From the IMG/VR virus record IMGVR_UViG_3300042879_003566, positions 1-64,000 of that record: a stretch of 64,000 bases of DNA, one strand, 5' to 3'. Positions 7,850 to 16,799 of this stretch are shown here, piece after piece. The first letter of the stretch is position 1, and each line of letters starts with the position of its first letter. The stretch comes from a virus. The notes below the pieces were generated by a model. The model was given only the letters and a program-made list of their open reading frames with translations, searched no databases and was not told the DNA's origin. The translations under genes and the position numbers were made by a program.

Positions 7850-9124
7850 TTATGCAGGCACCAATTCCTTCTTCTTTTTCTTGTCCTTCTTTTTCTTACG
7901 AGGCGTCTCAGCCGAGACGGTGTCTTCTACGCTGTGATCCACATCGTTCATCACGTCCTCGAAGATGCCGCCAAATTGGGAGGCCACCGTATCCCACGCA
8001 AACTGAGCATCGGTTGCCCGCTGGTAGCACAGTTCGGCCACAGCGTCCAACTTATGACGGTTTTCGTATAGATCCGTGAGGATTTCAGCGAGGTGATCGT
8101 CGGAGGGGCAGGGCATCTCCCGTGCGTAGTTGATGTCCACATCCACGTGGTCGCAACGGATCAGCTTGCCGTAACCGTTGAAGATCTCCTTGCAGGAGGT
8201 GTGGTCAGGCACCACCTGTGCAACGCGGCAGGCAGCGTGTTCAAAGTTAACCAGGCCCCAGCCCTCACCTTTGCAGGTATTCACGCCCACATCGACAGCG
8301 TTATAGATGTTATTCAGCATCTCCACCGACACGTTCGGCGGGGAAGGCCCAACCGTGGTGTTGATGATGCGGTGGTTCGGGTCCATGCCATTCTTCTGCA
8401 TTTCACGAGCGAAGACCGACATGATGTCCCAGCCCTGGTCCTTCTGCCCCATGTGCAGATACAGCTGGGTATCAGGCTTGTCCTTAGCAAACTTGGCGAA
8501 GGCCGAAATGGTTAAGTCAATCCGCTTACGGAATTGATTACGGTTGCCATTGAAGACAATGAAGATGTCCTCAGGCAGGCCCAGTGCCCTCCGAGCTTCC
8601 TTCTTATCCACTGGATAGAACTGACCAGGTGTCACACCATGGGGAATCACCGCGATGGGCTTGTTGATTCCACCCTTCACAAACTCGTGAGCGCCAAATT
8701 CCGTATAGGAAATGATGGCGTCCCAGTCGTTAGCAGTCTCCGACAGGCACCCGATCCAGTTGTAGGAGTCCATGGGGACATAACCCACGAACTTAAACTT
8801 CTTCTGCTGGTGCAGATCCTGGATACGCCGGTACTGTTCGTTGACGATCCACATGTCGTTGATCGAGAAGACGATGTCAGGCTGCTCGGCCTCAACGATC
8901 TCCCGAATGCGTTCCTCACCAAAAGGTGCGGTTTGGTAACGGTTGGACGAAGGGTACATCTTGTACCGTTCACAGAGCGGATGCGGGTCGCCCCACCAAT
9001 TGTTCCCCAGAACAACAATTTCAAAGTTGTCATCCAACCGTGAGATGACGTTTTCTGTTACGCGGGCAAAACCCGTCATTGCGACGATGTCTCCGCACCA
9101 CAAGATCTTCGTCTTTTTACTCAT
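7850..9124 (-). CDS. GT-B glycosyltransferase (GT4-type)
   Basis: 424 aa. The N-terminal half has the nucleotide-binding start (KILWCGDIVAMTGFARV) typical of GT-B folds. The C-terminal half carries VFNGNRNQFRKRIDLTI and GEGWGLVNFEHAA (residue ~286), the E-x7-E motif that binds the donor sugar nucleotide in GT4 enzymes. It probably transfers a sugar to a virion or host-surface glycan, or less likely to modified DNA. The C-terminus is a Lys-rich tail (KKKKDKKKKK). The sugar-nucleotide cluster at 14-19.5 kb is a plausible donor source. A terminator follows. Confidence 0.85.
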   Translation of the reverse strand: MSKKTKILWCGDIVAMTGFARVTENVISRLDDNFEIVVLGNNWWGDPHPLCERYKMYPSSNRYQTAPFGEERIREIVEAEQPDIVFSINDMWIVNEQYRRIQDLHQQKKFKFVGYVPMDSYNWIGCLSETANDWDAIISYTEFGAHEFVKGGINKPIAVIPHGVTPGQFYPVDKKEARRALGLPEDIFIVFNGNRNQFRKRIDLTISAFAKFAKDKPDTQLYLHMGQKDQGWDIMSVFAREMQKNGMDPNHRIINTTVGPSPPNVSVEMLNNIYNAVDVGVNTCKGEGWGLVNFEHAACRVAQVVPDHTSCKEIFNGYGKLIRCDHVDVDINYAREMPCPSDDHLAEILTDLYENRHKLDAVAELCYQRATDAQFAWDTVASQFGGIFEDVMNDVDHSVEDTVSAETPRKKKKDKKKKKELVPA

Positions 9125-9147
9125 TTAAGCGGACTTATCTCGATTTA

Positions 9148-9507
9148 CTATACACAAATTGACGGTGTTGTTGACCGCAATAGTTCCTTTTCTTCCGATA
9201 TTTTTGCCTTGAGTTTATGCTTTAAAAACTCTGCCGCCTTATGAGTCTTCGTCTTATCGCCACAGGTATAAAGATCGATAGCGCAATAACCCAACTCCGG
9301 CCAGGTGTGAATCGATGCGTGGGATTCAGCCAGGAGTGCCAGTAGCGTCACCCCTTGCGGCTGAAACTTCTCACCAAAGATCCGAAGAATAGTGGCGTTG
9401 CTCATCAAGAGTGCCGTCTCAAGCAACCTGGACAACTCGTCATAGTCATCCAGGAGTGCATGATCACACTCATACAGATCCAATATGAGGTGGCGTCCGT
9501 TGCTCAC
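9148..9507 (-). CDS. speD: S-adenosylmethionine decarboxylase proenzyme
   Basis: 119 aa, the normal size of the short prokaryotic SpeD. LLAESHASIHTWPE holds the self-cleavage site: cleavage between Glu61 and Ser62 would turn Ser62 into the pyruvoyl cofactor. His67 and Cys82 (YTCGDK) fit the processing and proton-donor residues. The product, decarboxylated SAM, is the aminopropyl donor for spermidine. No spermidine synthase is seen, so it would feed host SpeE. SpeD is a known cyanophage auxiliary gene. The start is GTG 9507, just after the primase-helicase stop. Confidence 0.93.
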   Translation of the reverse strand: MSNGRHLILDLYECDHALLDDYDELSRLLETALLMSNATILRIFGEKFQPQGVTLLALLAESHASIHTWPELGYCAIDLYTCGDKTKTHKAAEFLKHKLKAKISEEKELLRSTTPSICV

Positions 9508-9509
9508 AA

Positions 9510-12149
9510 CTATTCTTCATCAACTTCTATTTTGTCACTACTCTTCTTATCCAGAACATCTCCGTAGTGGATTCGCCACTCCTCTTTATTCAAACCAACT
9601 TCCACGATGGATGGATATTTGGCATATTTCTGATCTGATGCGCGGCATGCAATATTCACGACGCGTGCACCACGCCTTTGCTCCTTGAATTTGTAGACAT
9701 TCAGCTGGAGCTGGTGGACACACACGTCCATCAACAGGGTTTCAAATCGACTGCGCCCCAGGATATTGCTGTTGGATGCCCTGGAGAATTCGCAGTAGCT
9801 GGCATACAGAAACTTATCCCAATTTGCGTACACATTTGAAGTGCCCGGCGCTGCATGCTTAGCCAAGCCAACGGCAGTCGACACACCTGGATCAAAGACA
9901 ACACAGTGCTCCATCCAATCCATGATTTGGTTGGACTTCAGGATCTGCTCACTGTGGTGCTTGGCAAAGAACGCAACCTTCTTGGTGGTTTCCATGAGGT
10001 ATTCGCGCATCTCCGCTTCCGTCATGTCGAGCACCCAATTCACCAACCCAGGGAGAAGAGATGCAAAATCCCCGAAAGGATGTCCGTTATCGTCCATGTC
10101 AATGAGGACGCGCTGTTCTGCAGAGCTGCCAGTAAAAGGCCGATCAAAAGGAATGGTGAGGCGACGACGAGCCAAACCAGAAGTTGGGTCAGTAGTTTGA
10201 ATGGGTTCATTGGCAGTGATGATGACAAGTCCGTTGAACTTGAAGGGCTTCTGCGAGCCAGCCTGGAACTTGCGCTCCTTACGAATCAAGTCGCGTCCGG
10301 TGACTGCTTTGAGTACAGAAACCGAGCCACCATATCGCTCCACATCATTGAAGAGCAGAAGCTTTTTCTTGTAGAGATTCGCAGTTTCAAAGCGGTTCTT
10401 CTCCAGGTGCTCCAGGGAGGAGATCATGGCATTTTCATCACCGACCAATGCGTGGGCCAGGTTGGCATAGGTCGACTTGCCGGACTTACCAGGGCCAACG
10501 ATCTCAACAAACTTTTGGATTTCCGAATGGCTTAACAGGACTGCCCGCAACCATGCCCGCAGAACCTGGACCCGACCCCAGTTATCTTCTTGCGCCTGCT
10601 TCAACCACTTAATGATTGGTTCACAAGTTGCGCTGGGCTCATAGTTGTATGGAAGCTGTTGGGTCATGTAGCGATCCCGATCAAACGGCATCAGCTCCCT
10701 GGACTTCACATCCAGAATCCCATTGGTGAACAGCAGGTAGTCGTTGCCTTCATACCAGTCGTCATAAATGGTGGTGATCCGAAGCTGCTCCATGACATCG
10801 TTGATCAGGTTCATGCTGTAGCCATTGGGCAAGCGATGAGCCTTGATGCGTTCCAGCTGGTCCTTGATGGAACCCTTCATCTCAACATCGGACACATGAG
10901 ACCAAAGCCCAGGCTTCCGATATTCATAAATGTAAAAAGAACCTTGATTTTCGCTGTATTTCAGATTTTCCCCATACATTTGCAGCAGCTCATCCGACAC
11001 CACATCCGATGAAGGGTTACGCGGCTTCGGTTCTTTTTTCCCTTGCGGGGCCATTTTCATTATGTTCTTTTTGCCCTGAGGCGCCCAGGCTTGCCGTACT
11101 TCTTCGCCAATCGACTCCAGGGGGAGAGACGTTACACCGAGCTGATCCATACCGATTTGATTTACAAGATTTGAAACATGTTCCAGCATTGAATCATCTA
11201 CGTTCATGGCACGATGATCTTGTGAAGGCTCCCAGCCCTGCTCCTTCGCTACATGCAGCAAAGAGCCAAGTCCCCTGCCACCATCACGGTTGAAGGAAAG
11301 CCACCGCCTGTGGCACTCACCTTCCCGGTATTTATCCGACTGCTTGGACCATTCGTCCCATACATCCAGCAGTGATTCATCCAGCTGGTGGAGCGTCTGA
11401 CCAACTGTGATCCAGATGTCGTAATCATCAGCCGCTTCCGGCGGCATACCCCAAGTTGCTTCTGTCGCGAGCTTGATGTCTCGCTCCAGTTCAATGACAC
11501 TGTTGATTGCAAAGTTGGGGCCGACAAGTCTAGTGGTCTCCTTGGCGGGCACCCCCTGTTTGACATTTTTATTAATGATGGCGTTCAGCAGCCAGTCCGG
11601 TAGCTCAGGCAACCGATCAACCCACTCAAAACCCTGGTCTTCTGCGGTGTAATAACCCTCAGTTTCTGGGTGCAGGCCCATGAGCACACCCTGGTGCTTG
11701 CGCCACAGAATTTCAAGTTTTTCGCGGTTTGCTTCGCCGTGCCACGTATATTTGTTACGCGCAAAATGTTTATGTTTCTCCCGATCTAGTCGATAAAGCT
11801 TCCGTTCGCGCCCCTCTTTACCACTGAGGATTGTCAGTGTTGGGGGTAGAGCTTCTGCAAATGACTTACCAGCGATTGCTTCGACAAGCGGATAGATGCT
11901 CGGTCCATCAACATCCACCCAGACCAGACCATAAGGATGATTGAAAGCAGGGCCGCCGAGTAGGCCGATAGCTTTGCATTTGCCACCGACGATTTCCTCT
12001 TCAATTTCCTTGACACCAAACGGACTACCCTGCCATCCCTGGATGTACGGATCTTTTTTGGCACCAAGCGGCGTAAGCGGCCAGTCAAGGGGAATGTAAT
12101 CAAGGCGAATCTCTCCGGGCCGAAGCGCCTGCTGGTTCATGCTCGTCAT
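9510..12149 (-). CDS. Primase-polymerase / SF3 helicase replication protein
   Basis: 879 aa. The N-terminal region carries GLVWVDVDGPS (residue ~78), the acidic motif of the archaeo-eukaryotic/primpol primase domain. Residues about 545-680 form a superfamily-3 helicase of the D5/P4 type: GPGKSGKST (Walker A), LLLFNDVERYGG (Walker B), then VIITANEPI (sensor). It would prime and unwind the phage origin. It is the only helicase candidate in the window and lies directly upstream of speD. The C-terminal ~180 residues resemble the winged-helix part of P4-type primases, but weakly. Confidence 0.88.
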   Translation of the reverse strand: MTSMNQQALRPGEIRLDYIPLDWPLTPLGAKKDPYIQGWQGSPFGVKEIEEEIVGGKCKAIGLLGGPAFNHPYGLVWVDVDGPSIYPLVEAIAGKSFAEALPPTLTILSGKEGRERKLYRLDREKHKHFARNKYTWHGEANREKLEILWRKHQGVLMGLHPETEGYYTAEDQGFEWVDRLPELPDWLLNAIINKNVKQGVPAKETTRLVGPNFAINSVIELERDIKLATEATWGMPPEAADDYDIWITVGQTLHQLDESLLDVWDEWSKQSDKYREGECHRRWLSFNRDGGRGLGSLLHVAKEQGWEPSQDHRAMNVDDSMLEHVSNLVNQIGMDQLGVTSLPLESIGEEVRQAWAPQGKKNIMKMAPQGKKEPKPRNPSSDVVSDELLQMYGENLKYSENQGSFYIYEYRKPGLWSHVSDVEMKGSIKDQLERIKAHRLPNGYSMNLINDVMEQLRITTIYDDWYEGNDYLLFTNGILDVKSRELMPFDRDRYMTQQLPYNYEPSATCEPIIKWLKQAQEDNWGRVQVLRAWLRAVLLSHSEIQKFVEIVGPGKSGKSTYANLAHALVGDENAMISSLEHLEKNRFETANLYKKKLLLFNDVERYGGSVSVLKAVTGRDLIRKERKFQAGSQKPFKFNGLVIITANEPIQTTDPTSGLARRRLTIPFDRPFTGSSAEQRVLIDMDDNGHPFGDFASLLPGLVNWVLDMTEAEMREYLMETTKKVAFFAKHHSEQILKSNQIMDWMEHCVVFDPGVSTAVGLAKHAAPGTSNVYANWDKFLYASYCEFSRASNSNILGRSRFETLLMDVCVHQLQLNVYKFKEQRRGARVVNIACRASDQKYAKYPSIVEVGLNKEEWRIHYGDVLDKKSSDKIEVDEE

Positions 12150-12154
12150 TTTTT

Positions 12155-12355
12155 CTACTGCTTAACTTCCACTTTAAAGTTTTTATCCGCGAAACCCTGT
12201 TCTTTCACCAATGTATAAGCATGGAGATGCATCATGGTGGGCAGATAAAAACAGTCCCCATCATCCGCACTGGCCATGCGAACCATGAGGCTATTTATCC
12301 ACTCACCTACGGAGACATGGATGTCCATAGGTCTTGGAATTGAGCGTTTCTTCAT
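12155..12355 (-). CDS. Small hypothetical protein upstream of the primase-helicase
   Basis: 66 aa, MKKRSIPRPMDIHVSVGEW..., with an amphipathic, Met- and His-rich middle. It ends 6 nt before the primase-helicase start and so is the first gene of that minus-strand operon. No family recognised. Confidence 0.6.
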   Translation of the reverse strand: MKKRSIPRPMDIHVSVGEWINSLMVRMASADDGDCFYLPTMMHLHAYTLVKEQGFADKNFKVEVKQ

Positions 12356-12467
12356 CCTACGGCCGGAAATTCAGGGGGTGATTATCCGTTCCTTAAGATA
12401 AGTTAGTCTCATTGGACTCATAACAATCGTTAAATTTACCTTTAATCCTTCGCAAGAAATTAATTTA

Positions 12468-12496
12468 TTGTTGATTAATTTATATTAAAATATAAA
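12468..12496 (+). promoter_or_regulatory. Candidate sigma70-type promoter
   Basis: TTGTTG, a 17-nt spacer and TATAAA (12491-12496) lie in an AT-rich gap between divergent genes, 15 nt before the start at 12511. The -10 is good and the -35 weak. Confidence 0.4.
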
Positions 12497-12510
12497 AAAT
12501 ACTTCTTGAC

Positions 12511-12762
12511 ATGGGCGCGGATCGTTCTTCCCCAAAAGTCACTTTGGCGGGCACTGGCTTTACCGGTGGTGGCCCCGCTGCATCTTCTTCTGCGTCTACT
12601 GCTCGAGAATCACAATCACGGATGAAGGCCTACACCGACCGACAGTATAGAGAGGCACAGACGCGAGAAAAAATGAAAGAGAGAGAGGCACAGACGCGAG
12701 AAAAAATGAAAAAGCAGGAAGCCTTGGCTCGCTCCCAAGTTGCGCGACGCCCGTTTAAGTAA
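12511..12762 (+). CDS. Small repetitive hypothetical protein
   Basis: 83 aa. A Gly/Ser/Ala-rich N-terminus is followed by a highly charged helix built from a tandem 11-residue unit (REAQTREKMKE, REAQTREKMKK). It is a lone plus-strand gene in a minus-strand region. No function can be assigned. Confidence 0.6.
   Translation: MGADRSSPKVTLAGTGFTGGGPAASSSASTARESQSRMKAYTDRQYREAQTREKMKEREAQTREKMKKQEALARSQVARRPFK
12651..12711 (+). repeat. Tandem 33-bp period repeat inside a gene
   Basis: A 28-nt string beginning AGAGGCACAGACGCGAGAAA occurs at 12651-12678 and 12684-12711, identical in both, with an 11-codon period. Confidence 0.85.
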
Positions 12763-12770
12763 ATTATTGG

Positions 12771-13052
12771 TTAGTTGTCATTACTAGAATCGACTACACC
12801 ATCCGACTTGTACCACGGAGCCCTTAGTTCCATGGCGCCACCCAAATCTTTGGAGGCACCCGTCTGAAGCTCAGGATCAATTGGGTGTTCGATGTAGATC
12901 GGCTTGTTCTTCTCTTTTAGTTCCAATTCGGCAGCAACACGATTGTCAAATTCAATCATGTCGAGACGGGCCTTGAGCTTGGCGGCAAACCAAATGCGCT
13001 TCCACCAAGCGACCAGTTCCTTAACAATGTCTTTAAATAAGGTCCGCATCAT
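12771..13052 (-). CDS. Small hypothetical protein, basic N-terminus and acidic C-terminus
   Basis: 93 aa from ATG 13052, overlapping the nuclease gene by 20 nt. The N-terminus is amphipathic and Trp/Lys-rich (LVAWWKRIWFAAKLKARL); the C-terminus is acidic (DGVVDSSNDN). It may act with the nuclease, on position only. Confidence 0.6.
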   Translation of the reverse strand: MMRTLFKDIVKELVAWWKRIWFAAKLKARLDMIEFDNRVAAELELKEKNKPIYIEHPIDPELQTGASKDLGGAMELRAPWYKSDGVVDSSNDN

Positions 13053-13851
13053 ACTCGCCACTCTCCTCCACTTGTTTGTAGTACTCTTCTACTATTTTGT
13101 ACCAATCATCCCTTAAGGAATTCAAAAAATTCCTGGAGATCTTGAAGACCTGAGTACGTACAGGCGTCGAAACCAGGATGGCCGCCTGCTGGACACGCAT
13201 CCCAAGGGTCTGTTCAATAGCTATGTCATACGCAGCCAACTGTTTGCACGTCTTCTTGAATTTCATGTGGCCGCCGAGGAGGTCTCTCCATTCAGGCGAA
13301 CCCTTCTCCAGGTCCTTGGGCCACTTACGGCTATAGGGTTTGACGCTGGTTTTCAAGTCAGCAAGAGTAAGCTTGTTACCGACCACGCCAATGATGTCAG
13401 GAGCACCAGCCCAGGAACGTCCCTGGTCATCGCAACCCCACACACGAGCCACGTCATCAGCACCAATAGTAAAATCAAACTTGTCAAGTACCGGTGATTC
13501 CGCCCAAAGGACCTCCTCGAACTGGTCCAATATCGGCGGCATTCCCGACCAAAAGTCCCCGTAGTCTTCAGGGATTTCCGGAGTTTTATTCCCCTTAAGG
13601 TATTGTTCCATCCCATAGTGAACAGCTGTCCCCCGCTCTGCAGCGGCCTCTTTAACTCCAGGGTTTGCCTTGGACCACATTTCCAACTTCCTTTTGTTGG
13701 CTTCAGATGCGGTCTCCGAAATGATTGTTGTTACCGAAGGAGCAGGCCCAGTTGGCAACGGGGTAACGTAATGGCGCTTACCGTTAAGCGTAATTCGGGC
13801 AGGACCTTTGTTTAAATGGGTTAACTTATCCCGCCAGTTGTTAGCCACCAC
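13033..13851 (-). CDS. RecB-family PD-(D/E)XK nuclease
   Basis: 272 aa from GTG 13851 (a second GTG follows directly). The order ERGTAVHYGMEQYL, AGAPDIIGVV, LTLADLKTS, KTCKQLAAYDIA gives the E, D, D-x-K and Q/Y elements of Cas4/RecB-like nucleases (D in PDIIG, DLK as the catalytic pair, QLAAY as motif IV). It probably acts in recombination, host-DNA breakdown or replication-end processing, matching the primase-helicase nearby. No helicase is fused. Confidence 0.83.
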   Translation of the reverse strand: MVANNWRDKLTHLNKGPARITLNGKRHYVTPLPTGPAPSVTTIISETASEANKRKLEMWSKANPGVKEAAAERGTAVHYGMEQYLKGNKTPEIPEDYGDFWSGMPPILDQFEEVLWAESPVLDKFDFTIGADDVARVWGCDDQGRSWAGAPDIIGVVGNKLTLADLKTSVKPYSRKWPKDLEKGSPEWRDLLGGHMKFKKTCKQLAAYDIAIEQTLGMRVQQAAILVSTPVRTQVFKISRNFLNSLRDDWYKIVEEYYKQVEESGEYDADLI

Positions 13852-13902
13852 GGAAAGTTTTGTATATTGTTAATATCTTACCCAATAATTAAGGAGAATG
13901 GA

Positions 13903-14007
13903 ATGGGCGGTTTTACCCCGAGCATTATGACGATCCTTGGCGCTATCCTTGTGCTTGTAGGTATTGATGCCTATATCTTCATTCACGAAGTTATGTCTCG
14001 GCAATGA
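13903..14007 (+). CDS. 34-aa single-pass membrane peptide upstream of Hli
   Basis: The sequence is MGGFTPSIMTILGAILVLVG..., one strong hydrophobic helix followed by HEVMSRQ. AAGGAG lies six bases before the ATG. The TGA overlaps the Hli start (ATGA), so the pair is coupled. Size and topology recall small photosystem subunits, but no specific match is recognised. Partnership with Hli in thylakoids is inference. Confidence 0.65.
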   Translation: MGGFTPSIMTILGAILVLVGIDAYIFIHEVMSRQ

Positions 14008-14252
14008 AAAAAATTTGGTGGACAATCCAAGGCTACGCCTCGTGTTTCGGCTGGATGGTTGCCGCCATTTGGGAGTGGATGCTGGAGGAATGCGGAGAGA
14101 TTCGCTTCTGGAAACGGTACGAAAACCTCGATGATCACATCTGGTATGCCGAGCGGGTCAACGGTCGCCTCGCCATGGTGACCCTCACAATCACACTAAT
14201 CTTAGAATTAGTCTCACACCATTCAATTTGGGACTTGTTATATGGGCATTAA
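14004..14252 (+). CDS. hli: High-light-inducible (Hli/CAB-type) protein
   Basis: 82 aa. Residues 49-77 contain AERVNGRLAM followed by a hydrophobic helix and ELVSHHSIWDLL, the Hli core in which Glu50, Asn53 and Arg55 (ExxNxR) bind chlorophyll and hold the helix pair. The Gly usual after AMV is Thr here. The N-terminal 48 residues (Trp-rich, possibly amphipathic) are longer than in most phage Hli proteins. These thylakoid proteins protect photosystem II during infection. The gene is translationally coupled to a 34-aa membrane peptide and overlaps the next small gene by 11 nt. Confidence 0.85.
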   Translation: MKKIWWTIQGYASCFGWMVAAIWEWMLEECGEIRFWKRYENLDDHIWYAERVNGRLAMVTLTITLILELVSHHSIWDLLYGH

Positions 14253-14403
14253 TCTGACGCGCTTCTACTTCGACATCGACGAGGAATGCCGTACAGGCTG
14301 TGTCAATAATCTTGCGTTTCAAGACGTTGAGACAGGGGAGGCCGACGAATTGGAAGAGGATCTGAAGGTGCAGAACATCAACTACATTAGGGTTGATCTT
14401 TAA
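14242..14403 (+). CDS. Small acidic hypothetical protein
   Basis: 53 aa, MGINLTRFYFDIDEECRTG..., strongly acidic in the second half. It overlaps the end of hli by 11 nt and is followed 14 nt later by the glycosyltransferase. No family recognised. Confidence 0.6.
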   Translation: MGINLTRFYFDIDEECRTGCVNNLAFQDVETGEADELEEDLKVQNINYIRVDL

Positions 14404-14417
14404 ACGGTCCTCAACCC

Positions 14418-15929
14418 ATGAAGGTTGACCCCAAGGACATCCACCTTTACGCCGTCGCACACGACAACAAACCAGTCACATTCAAGAGCGTTGCTTCGGT
14501 GCATCGGTTTGATGCAACGCATGGGTACAAGGGAGAGCTGAATCCCTACTGGTCTGAGCTGACGTGCATGGAGTGGATGGCACTTGAGTGCCCGCACGAG
14601 TTCATGGGTGTTGCCAACTACCGGCGTTGTTTTACCGACGAAGCACTCTCCAATTCATACGACGAAACCCTTTACGTACCGCAACGTTTCTACCTGCATA
14701 CGTCCGTCAGCGAGCATTGGCACGGCTGCCACTCCCCGACGTACCAAATTCCGAATCAAACGTTGGCTCTAGCCAAGAAGCACAAACTTCCCATCCCAGA
14801 GGGCATGCTGTCTGACTTCTGGAATGGCAACAGATTGCATCCAATCTTGATGCATTACGGGCGTCGGGATCTTGTCAAGCGATTCACCGGCCTTCTGTTC
14901 TCCTGCATGATGCCTATCTGGGAAGCATACAAGGATGAGTACGCACACCTGGAGGGCTACCCCCAACGTTGGCTTGGTTACTTAACAGAGCGAATTCAAA
15001 GTGCAATTATCATCAATTCAACATATTTCTTTGGGAATATGAAGGTTGAGGAAACGCCCATGGTGATGGTAGAAAACGGAAGAACGCATGAATTTGCTGG
15101 TCTTGCGCCGCCGGATCTACTCATCAAGGACAAAGATGGTTACCATCATTTCGGACAGCTTAATACACAGCCCGAAACCATGGAAGAAACTACTGAAGCC
15201 ATTGAGTTAATGGCGACTGTTGTGGTGAATGGTGCCGAGAATTTATTGAAGCATTACAACTCGATTGACTATCCGGTTGAGCGTTACGTTGTCGTCAATA
15301 ATTCCGAGCATCGATTCCCGGAGGTCACCAAAGCACTCGAAGACATTTGTAATGGTTCCAACACATTTGTCGAAGAAGTAATCGTCATCAACAATTGTTT
15401 TAACGCAGGTTTTGCCGGCGCAATCAACCAGATCATCAAGCAGAACGTCGACTGCAATTATTGGTTCATCACCAATGATGACTGGCATGTTGCCCCAGGC
15501 GAACTGAAGCGCCTCGCCACACGTCTCCAGTACGAATTCACAGGTGTTCTGTGCGAAGGAGGAGACCTTAACGGTTATTCCGCCTTCGTCATGAGTGATG
15601 AGATGGTGTCGCGTGTCGGCTTAATGGACGAAAATTTCTACCCCGCCTACTGCGAAGACAATGATCATCGCTACCGCATGAAACTTGCGGGCCTGACCTG
15701 GGATCGATTCCCCTTGGAAGCTGAGCACGTCATCAGTAGTACGCTGCACAGCCGCAAGGAATTTGAGGAGCGCAACAAGTACACCTTCTCGCAGAACATT
15801 AAGTATTACATCGAGAAGTGGGGAGGCGACCGTGGTATGGAGGTGTTCACCACCCCTTTTAATTCAGGTGCACCCCTTGACTATTGGCCATACCGACCTG
15901 ATCGCATCTACGACCAAGCCTGGATGTGA
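14418..15929 (+). CDS. Two-domain glycosyltransferase (DUF4422 + GT2-like)
   Basis: 503 aa. Residues about 1-240 resemble DUF4422 putative capsule glycosyltransferases (DIHLYAVAHDNKPV, GVANYRRCF). Residues about 280-480 resemble a GT2 domain: VVVNNSEHRFPEV, then NAGFAGAINQII and a WFITNDDWH acidic motif (donor/metal site), then YCEDNDHRYRMK. It would add two sugars, or have one inactive domain. It opens the sugar gene cluster and ends 3 nt before the SDR gene, supporting a role in a phage-directed surface glycan. Confidence 0.75.
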   Translation: MKVDPKDIHLYAVAHDNKPVTFKSVASVHRFDATHGYKGELNPYWSELTCMEWMALECPHEFMGVANYRRCFTDEALSNSYDETLYVPQRFYLHTSVSEHWHGCHSPTYQIPNQTLALAKKHKLPIPEGMLSDFWNGNRLHPILMHYGRRDLVKRFTGLLFSCMMPIWEAYKDEYAHLEGYPQRWLGYLTERIQSAIIINSTYFFGNMKVEETPMVMVENGRTHEFAGLAPPDLLIKDKDGYHHFGQLNTQPETMEETTEAIELMATVVVNGAENLLKHYNSIDYPVERYVVVNNSEHRFPEVTKALEDICNGSNTFVEEVIVINNCFNAGFAGAINQIIKQNVDCNYWFITNDDWHVAPGELKRLATRLQYEFTGVLCEGGDLNGYSAFVMSDEMVSRVGLMDENFYPAYCEDNDHRYRMKLAGLTWDRFPLEAEHVISSTLHSRKEFEERNKYTFSQNIKYYIEKWGGDRGMEVFTTPFNSGAPLDYWPYRPDRIYDQAWM

Positions 15930-15932
15930 ACC

Positions 15933-16799
15933 ATGACAATCAGTATTTACGGCGGGACCGGAATCCTGGGAAGCTATTACCGAAATATTTTCCCTACTTT
16001 GCTTGTACCGCGAAACCAGCTGGTACCTGAAAGCGAAGACGTGTTGTATCTCATCAGCACGACCGACAACTTCTCCTATCGAGAAGATCCGCTCGTCGAT
16101 GTCAATACCAATTTGGTTGCATTGATGGAACGGTTAGATCGCTGCCGTGCACACGGGATCCACACTTTTAATTTCATCAGCAGTCATTTTGTTTATGGCC
16201 CTAATCACCGCAAACCCATGGAGTTTGCCACTTGCGAACCCAACGGATTTTATTCGGTGACCAAGCGTACCGCAGAAAAACTAATGATGGAATATTGCAC
16301 CACTTTTGGAATCAAGTGGCGCATCCTGAGAATTGGCAATGTGTATGGCGGCCCCGACTCTGGTTCAAACAAAAGGAATGCCTTACATTTCTTAATTAAT
16401 AAGTTGAGAATCGGGGCAGAAGTCATGGTGGATCGAGAGGTATCCCGGGACTTCATGCATATCTTCGATGTGTGTGGCGCCATCCATCGCATCTGTACAG
16501 ACGGTGAGTACAACACGATTTACAACGTGGGTACCGGCATTGAAACACGTCTGCTTGATTGCGTGTATAAGGCAAAACAAATCCTGAAATCTACGTCAGA
16601 AATTTATCTGACTGAAACACCGCCCGATTATCCGCAAGCTGTACGATTTAGCCTAGACTGCACCAAGCTTTACGACCTGGGCTTTACACCCAGCATCTCT
16701 CTAGAGGAAGGACTTCAAGACCTATGTTTAAGTCAAAGGTTATGTACTCCGGACCGTACTTTGACGGACAAGAAATTGAAGCAGCAGTCAAGGCCCTGA
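15933..16799 (+). CDS. NAD-dependent sugar epimerase/dehydratase (extended SDR)
   Basis: 288 aa. GGTGILG is the dinucleotide-binding glycine motif. YSVTK is the catalytic YxxxK, preceded by ISSHFVYG with the catalytic Ser region. The end overlaps the RfbH-type gene by 76 nt. It probably epimerises or reduces the 4-keto sugar made by the neighbouring dehydratase. It is shorter than typical epimerases (~320 aa) and substrate cannot be told from sequence. Confidence 0.82.
   Translation: MTISIYGGTGILGSYYRNIFPTLLVPRNQLVPESEDVLYLISTTDNFSYREDPLVDVNTNLVALMERLDRCRAHGIHTFNFISSHFVYGPNHRKPMEFATCEPNGFYSVTKRTAEKLMMEYCTTFGIKWRILRIGNVYGGPDSGSNKRNALHFLINKLRIGAEVMVDREVSRDFMHIFDVCGAIHRICTDGEYNTIYNVGTGIETRLLDCVYKAKQILKSTSEIYLTETPPDYPQAVRFSLDCTKLYDLGFTPSISLEEGLQDLCLSQRLCTPDRTLTDKKLKQQSRP

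Noticed and set aside
9855-10535. 226-codon plus-strand frame
   Set aside because: Lies inside the SF3 helicase domain on the other strand; composition is that of a shadow frame.
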